NCBI GenBank assembly: GCA_037130425.1
Contig: JBAXTB010000276.1
Coordinates: 1 to 7,806, forward strand
Origin: M3007 sp037130425
GTDB taxonomy: Bacteria > Bacteroidota > Bacteroidia > Chitinophagales > Saprospiraceae
Length of the DNA stretch: 7,806 nucleotides
Direction: 5' to 3'
The translations under genes and the position numbers were made by a program. The notes beneath the pieces are model-generated. The model ran no database searches. It was not told where the DNA came from and saw nothing but the letters and a program-made list of their open reading frames with translations. Positions 5,192 through 7,806 of this stretch are shown in pieces; the stretch's first letter is position 1, and the number at the start of each line of letters is the position of its first letter.

Positions 5192-7588
5192 TTAATTCAT
5201 ATTGTAATTGACGCCCAAGCGCCAGGTTCGGCCCTGTTGCGGGTTGTACAACAAATCGTCGGGTGTACCGGTTGCATCCAAACCGGCATAATGGCGGTTG
5301 AACATATTTTGAAGCAAGAGATATACGACGAAGTGTTTGTCTAAATAAGTGCGCAACATAATATCCCAAGTGCGGTAAGTGGGGTAGCGCTCGGTAATCG
5401 TGTTGCGTTGAAACATGGTTTTATAGGTTACCGCCTTGCTCAACACAGAGGTTTGGCGGTTGGATGCCAACATCACTTGCACTTTCCCGGTGCGCCATGA
5501 ACTGCGGAACTGCGTCGTCCAATGCGGCATATTGAAAATGTCATTGTATTTGGCGCCGCCGCTCAACCATTCCGTACCGCGTGCGTATTGGATGTAAAAC
5601 TCAGTTTTGGAAGCGATTATGGACTTTTTTTTGATCGATTTGAAGTCAAAATCTTCTTGTTCCCACACGAAAAGACCTTGCGCGCCGTACAATTTTGAAG
5701 AGCGCCCCGGCGTGTTGTTGTAGCCGTAGGTTAATAATTGACTGCTTCCTTGCGTAGACGTACTATATTCAAGGCTATTGTTGCGCAGCAGGTTTTTTGT
5801 TTCTTGCACATACCCGCTTATTTGTCCTCTAAAATCGCCGTTTCGGTACCGGGCGCCGGCCTCGTAAGCCGTTGTACTTTCGGTTTTTTTAAACCAGTTT
5901 GGTTTTGGTTCTAAATAATAGTCTCCCACAAACACATTGGCTACCGGCAGTCTATACGTAATGGTGCTGCCGATGCTGAACAAATTTGGGCGCCTGAATC
6001 CAAGCGCATAATTGCCATACACCGACCAGGCGCTGTCAATTTGGTACAAAGCAGCCAAACGCGGCGCCAACACCGATTTCGTGCCGGGCAAAAGGTAGTA
6101 ATCAAATGCCCCGCCACCGATAATGCTTAGTTTATTGCTGCGCCACTCCAATTGCCCAAATAAAAGGCCGTCAAAAAGGGTATTCGAGTAAGGTTCGTAC
6201 GGTCTTACATACAGGTTGCCGCGGGGCTGACCAAAAAGCAGATTTTCTACCGGTACATTGGAATGTGTCGTAAGCGGAGTGCCTGTACTGAGGTTCGCTT
6301 GAATGCCTGTTTCTAAAAATAAATGGCGCGCCAGTTTCGCATTCAAATGCGATTCGATACGGGCGTCAAATCCCCTTGCCGAGCTGTAGCGCTGATCTGC
6401 GGCATATTGATCGAAAAGCTGCTGACGGACGAAATACCCAACGGTATCATTGGGTATGTAAGGCCGCGCACCTAAATAATTAACCGAAGAAAGACGGTCA
6501 AAAATGAACGTGTTGGTACTGCTATTATCAATTTTGTAAAATGCAGCCGAAATATTGGTGTGACTTGTCCATCGTACGCGCTGCCGACTGAAACCTAAGG
6601 TAAATGTTTCGTTGCGTTCGCTGAGCCGGTCGGAAGGATTGCTCCAGGACTGAGCCAGCGGGTTCATACCTAAAGCGCCATAATCAATACGATCCATGCG
6701 ATGGTAAGTAAAATGAACGCCACGCCAGGTGAGGTTGATGCCAAACAGACGGCTTTGGTGCGCGATGGGCGCTAATTTCGGGAGTGCCGCATTGGTTTCG
6801 GAGCGTCGGTAGTTCGCATTTTGAAGATACGAGGACGAATCTAAACCCAGGAGCAGGTAATTTTCGGTTTTAAAGAGATTATCATCATAAAACAAATCAG
6901 TGTCTTCCCGAATGGTACTGCTGCCGTAAATGCTATATCGGAAAATCTTTTTGTCTTTGCCCAATTTACCGCCGAACATCAGGTCGAGGCTGTTGTAGCC
7001 GTTGCTGCCAAAACCAAGGTCGGCCTGGGTAAAAACGGGGCGTTCTGTTTCTTTTAAAATAATGTTGACCACGCCCGCGCAGGCGTCGTTGCCGTAAATG
7101 GCCGAAGCCGGGCCGTAAAAAACCTCAATGCGCTCGGCCTGACGAATGGGCAATTGCGCCCCGATCGGCATACCGCCGCAAACGGCCGGTTTGATGGGCA
7201 CGTCATTAATCATGATCTTCACATACTGATTGCCGGAAAGGCCGCGCATCAAAAAAGTTTCGCCTTCCGCCGCGTTGCCGGGCTGCGATACCCGGATGCC
7301 GGGCGCGGCTTTGAGCACATCGGCGAGGGTTACGAAACCATAGCGCAATATGTCGTCGGCCGTAATGACCCACACGTCAAACGGTAATTGATCCAAATCC
7401 ATTAGACTGCGTGTCGCCGAAATAGACTTATTCTTGTTCTGCCCCGGGTTAATATTGATAATGTCTTTCACGCCCAATCGCTCCGGTTTGAGCAGTAATG
7501 TACTATCGGGTTGCCCCAACAGTGCCGTAGCGCCCAGCATGAAGCAGTAAAATATCCAGAGCCTTATGATTGTCAAGTGATTAAACAT
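5192..7588 (-). CDS. TonB-dependent outer-membrane receptor
   Basis: This 798-residue protein starts with a signal peptide (about 1-25, ending LLGQ). It has no carboxypeptidase-like or DUF4480-type N-terminal domain, unlike SusC proteins. A possible TonB box is KDIININP (41-48). The plug domain (about 60-180) shows LPFDVWVITADDIL, LADVLKAAPGIRV, MRGLSGNQYVKIMINDV, RIEVFYGPASAIYG and CAGVVNII, the standard order for the family. The rest (about 185-798) is aromatic-rich alternating beta-barrel sequence, with LGFRRPNLFS and, near the end, LLQNMFNRHYAGLD, closing with LGVNYNMN. Such receptors import scarce ligands such as siderophores, cobalamin or glycans using TonB-ExbB-ExbD energy; the ligand here cannot be read from sequence. 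The mature protein has only two cysteines, C137 and C170, both in the plug. The gene lies 9 nt upstream of the RND pump gene on the same strand, so co-transcription is likely. No clear promoter box was found upstream of the ATG at 7588. Confidence 0.94.
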   Translation of the reverse strand: MFNHLTIIRLWIFYCFMLGATALLGQPDSTLLLKPERLGVKDIININPGQNKNKSISATRSLMDLDQLPFDVWVITADDILRYGFVTLADVLKAAPGIRVSQPGNAAEGETFLMRGLSGNQYVKIMINDVPIKPAVCGGMPIGAQLPIRQAERIEVFYGPASAIYGNDACAGVVNIILKETERPVFTQADLGFGSNGYNSLDLMFGGKLGKDKKIFRYSIYGSSTIREDTDLFYDDNLFKTENYLLLGLDSSSYLQNANYRRSETNAALPKLAPIAHQSRLFGINLTWRGVHFTYHRMDRIDYGALGMNPLAQSWSNPSDRLSERNETFTLGFSRQRVRWTSHTNISAAFYKIDNSSTNTFIFDRLSSVNYLGARPYIPNDTVGYFVRQQLFDQYAADQRYSSARGFDARIESHLNAKLARHLFLETGIQANLSTGTPLTTHSNVPVENLLFGQPRGNLYVRPYEPYSNTLFDGLLFGQLEWRSNKLSIIGGGAFDYYLLPGTKSVLAPRLAALYQIDSAWSVYGNYALGFRRPNLFSIGSTITYRLPVANVFVGDYYLEPKPNWFKKTESTTAYEAGARYRNGDFRGQISGYVQETKNLLRNNSLEYSTSTQGSSQLLTYGYNNTPGRSSKLYGAQGLFVWEQEDFDFKSIKKKSIIASKTEFYIQYARGTEWLSGGAKYNDIFNMPHWTTQFRSSWRTGKVQVMLASNRQTSVLSKAVTYKTMFQRNTITERYPTYRTWDIMLRTYLDKHFVVYLLLQNMFNRHYAGLDATGTPDDLLYNPQQGRTWRLGVNYNMN

Positions 7589-7630
7589 TGTTAAATATTA
7601 ATCTACTGTTGTTTATGTCGTTCCCCACAC

Positions 7631-7709
7631 CGTCCACCGTCCACCGTCCACCGTCAACCGTCCACACCGTCAACCGTCCACCGTCCACCGTCAACCGTCC
7701 ACCGTCTAC
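7631..7709. repeat. Heptamer tandem array (cgtcMac, 11 units) overlapping a stop codon
   Basis: Eleven head-to-tail units follow one another from 7631 to 7709. They are mostly cgtccac, with cgtcaac at 7652, 7668 and 7689, one 9-nt unit cgtccacac at 7659, and a last variant cgtctac at 7703-7709. The final unit contains the TAG stop codon (cta on the + strand, 7706-7708) of the permease fragment read on the - strand. The array takes up most of the 117-nt spacer before the receptor gene. Interleaved variants suggest duplication of blocks rather than simple slippage of a pure repeat. It resembles short tandemly repeated repetitive sequences seen in some bacterial genomes; no function is known to me. 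Confidence 0.93.
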
Positions 7710-7806
7710 CCCTCATTCAACCGCCCTGTCAAACGCTGTACAAACTTGAACTCACTGAAAAAAGTACGCGCAATCACCCGCAAAATGGTGTACACCGGAA
7801 TGCCCA
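7706..7806 (-). CDS. Probable AI-2E/PerM-family permease, C-terminal end (5' part outside the window)
   Basis: Read on the - strand from 7804, an open frame gives 32 residues, starting GIPVYTILRVIARTFF and ending SEFKFVQRLTGRLNEG, then TAG at 7708-7706. The pattern of a short hydrophobic Pro-containing segment, ILRVIA, and a basic amphipathic tail with FVQRLT looks like the C-terminus of Bacteroidota members of the AI-2E transporter family (formerly PerM/UPF0118). These are inner-membrane proteins with about eight helices, some reported to act in autoinducer-2 export or ion transport. The assignment rests on a short tail recalled from family resemblance, so it is tentative. The stop codon lies within the last heptamer unit of the adjacent array. 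The gene is in the same direction as the receptor gene, 117 nt upstream of it. Confidence 0.55.
   Translation of the reverse strand, partial: GIPVYTILRVIARTFFSEFKFVQRLTGRLNEG

Noticed and set aside
7589..7630. Promoter for the receptor gene
   Set aside because: Read on the - strand, the A/T-rich leader has no TAnnTTTG match; a promoter may exist but cannot be placed.
7631..7709. CRISPR or origin iterons
   Set aside because: Seven-base units run head to tail without spacers, and no replication gene or A/T-rich melting region is seen.

Overview
The window most resembles a chromosomal segment of a Bacteroidota bacterium, possibly from the Saprospiria/Lewinella side of the phylum. That placement is inferred from several things: a TonB-dependent receptor of Bacteroidota style, gene starts without a clear Shine-Dalgarno sequence, an exact TAnnTTTG promoter box ahead of one gene, and short tandem repeats in the intergenic spaces. 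No rRNA, tRNA, CRISPR array, transposase or phage gene was recognised.

Left part, + strand: the 3' end of a D-alanine--D-alanine ligase gene (1-279) is followed 11 nt later by a small VanZ-family membrane protein (291-671), probably in one transcript. A 493-nt gene-free stretch follows (672-1164). It holds a 12-bp inverted repeat around a GC-rich core, then an ordered array of near-palindromic boxes in 69-bp tandem repeats, then a likely promoter. After it comes a secreted SH3b-like protein of unknown role (1165-1896).

Middle: 1897-2131 separates convergent genes. It contains a perfect 33-bp inverted repeat built from tandem 15-mers.

Right part, - strand: transcription runs leftwards. The 3' end of a probable AI-2E/PerM-family permease gene lies at the right edge (7706-7806). 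A cgtcMac heptamer array follows and overlaps its stop codon. Then come a complete TonB-dependent outer-membrane receptor (7588-5192) and, 9 nt further on, a complete RND inner-membrane efflux pump (5182-2132). Receptor and pump look co-transcribed, so an outer-membrane gated channel and an inner-membrane proton-driven pump are probably made together. No membrane-fusion protein or TolC-like gene is visible beside them.

The protein genes belong to known families. The least explained material is intergenic: three unrelated repeat architectures (periods 69, 15 and 7 bp) occupy three separate spacers, and the 690-754 element is a fourth structure. The box array at 906-1094 and the tight receptor-pump pairing deserve the closest look. 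I did not find convincing evidence of a wholly new system.
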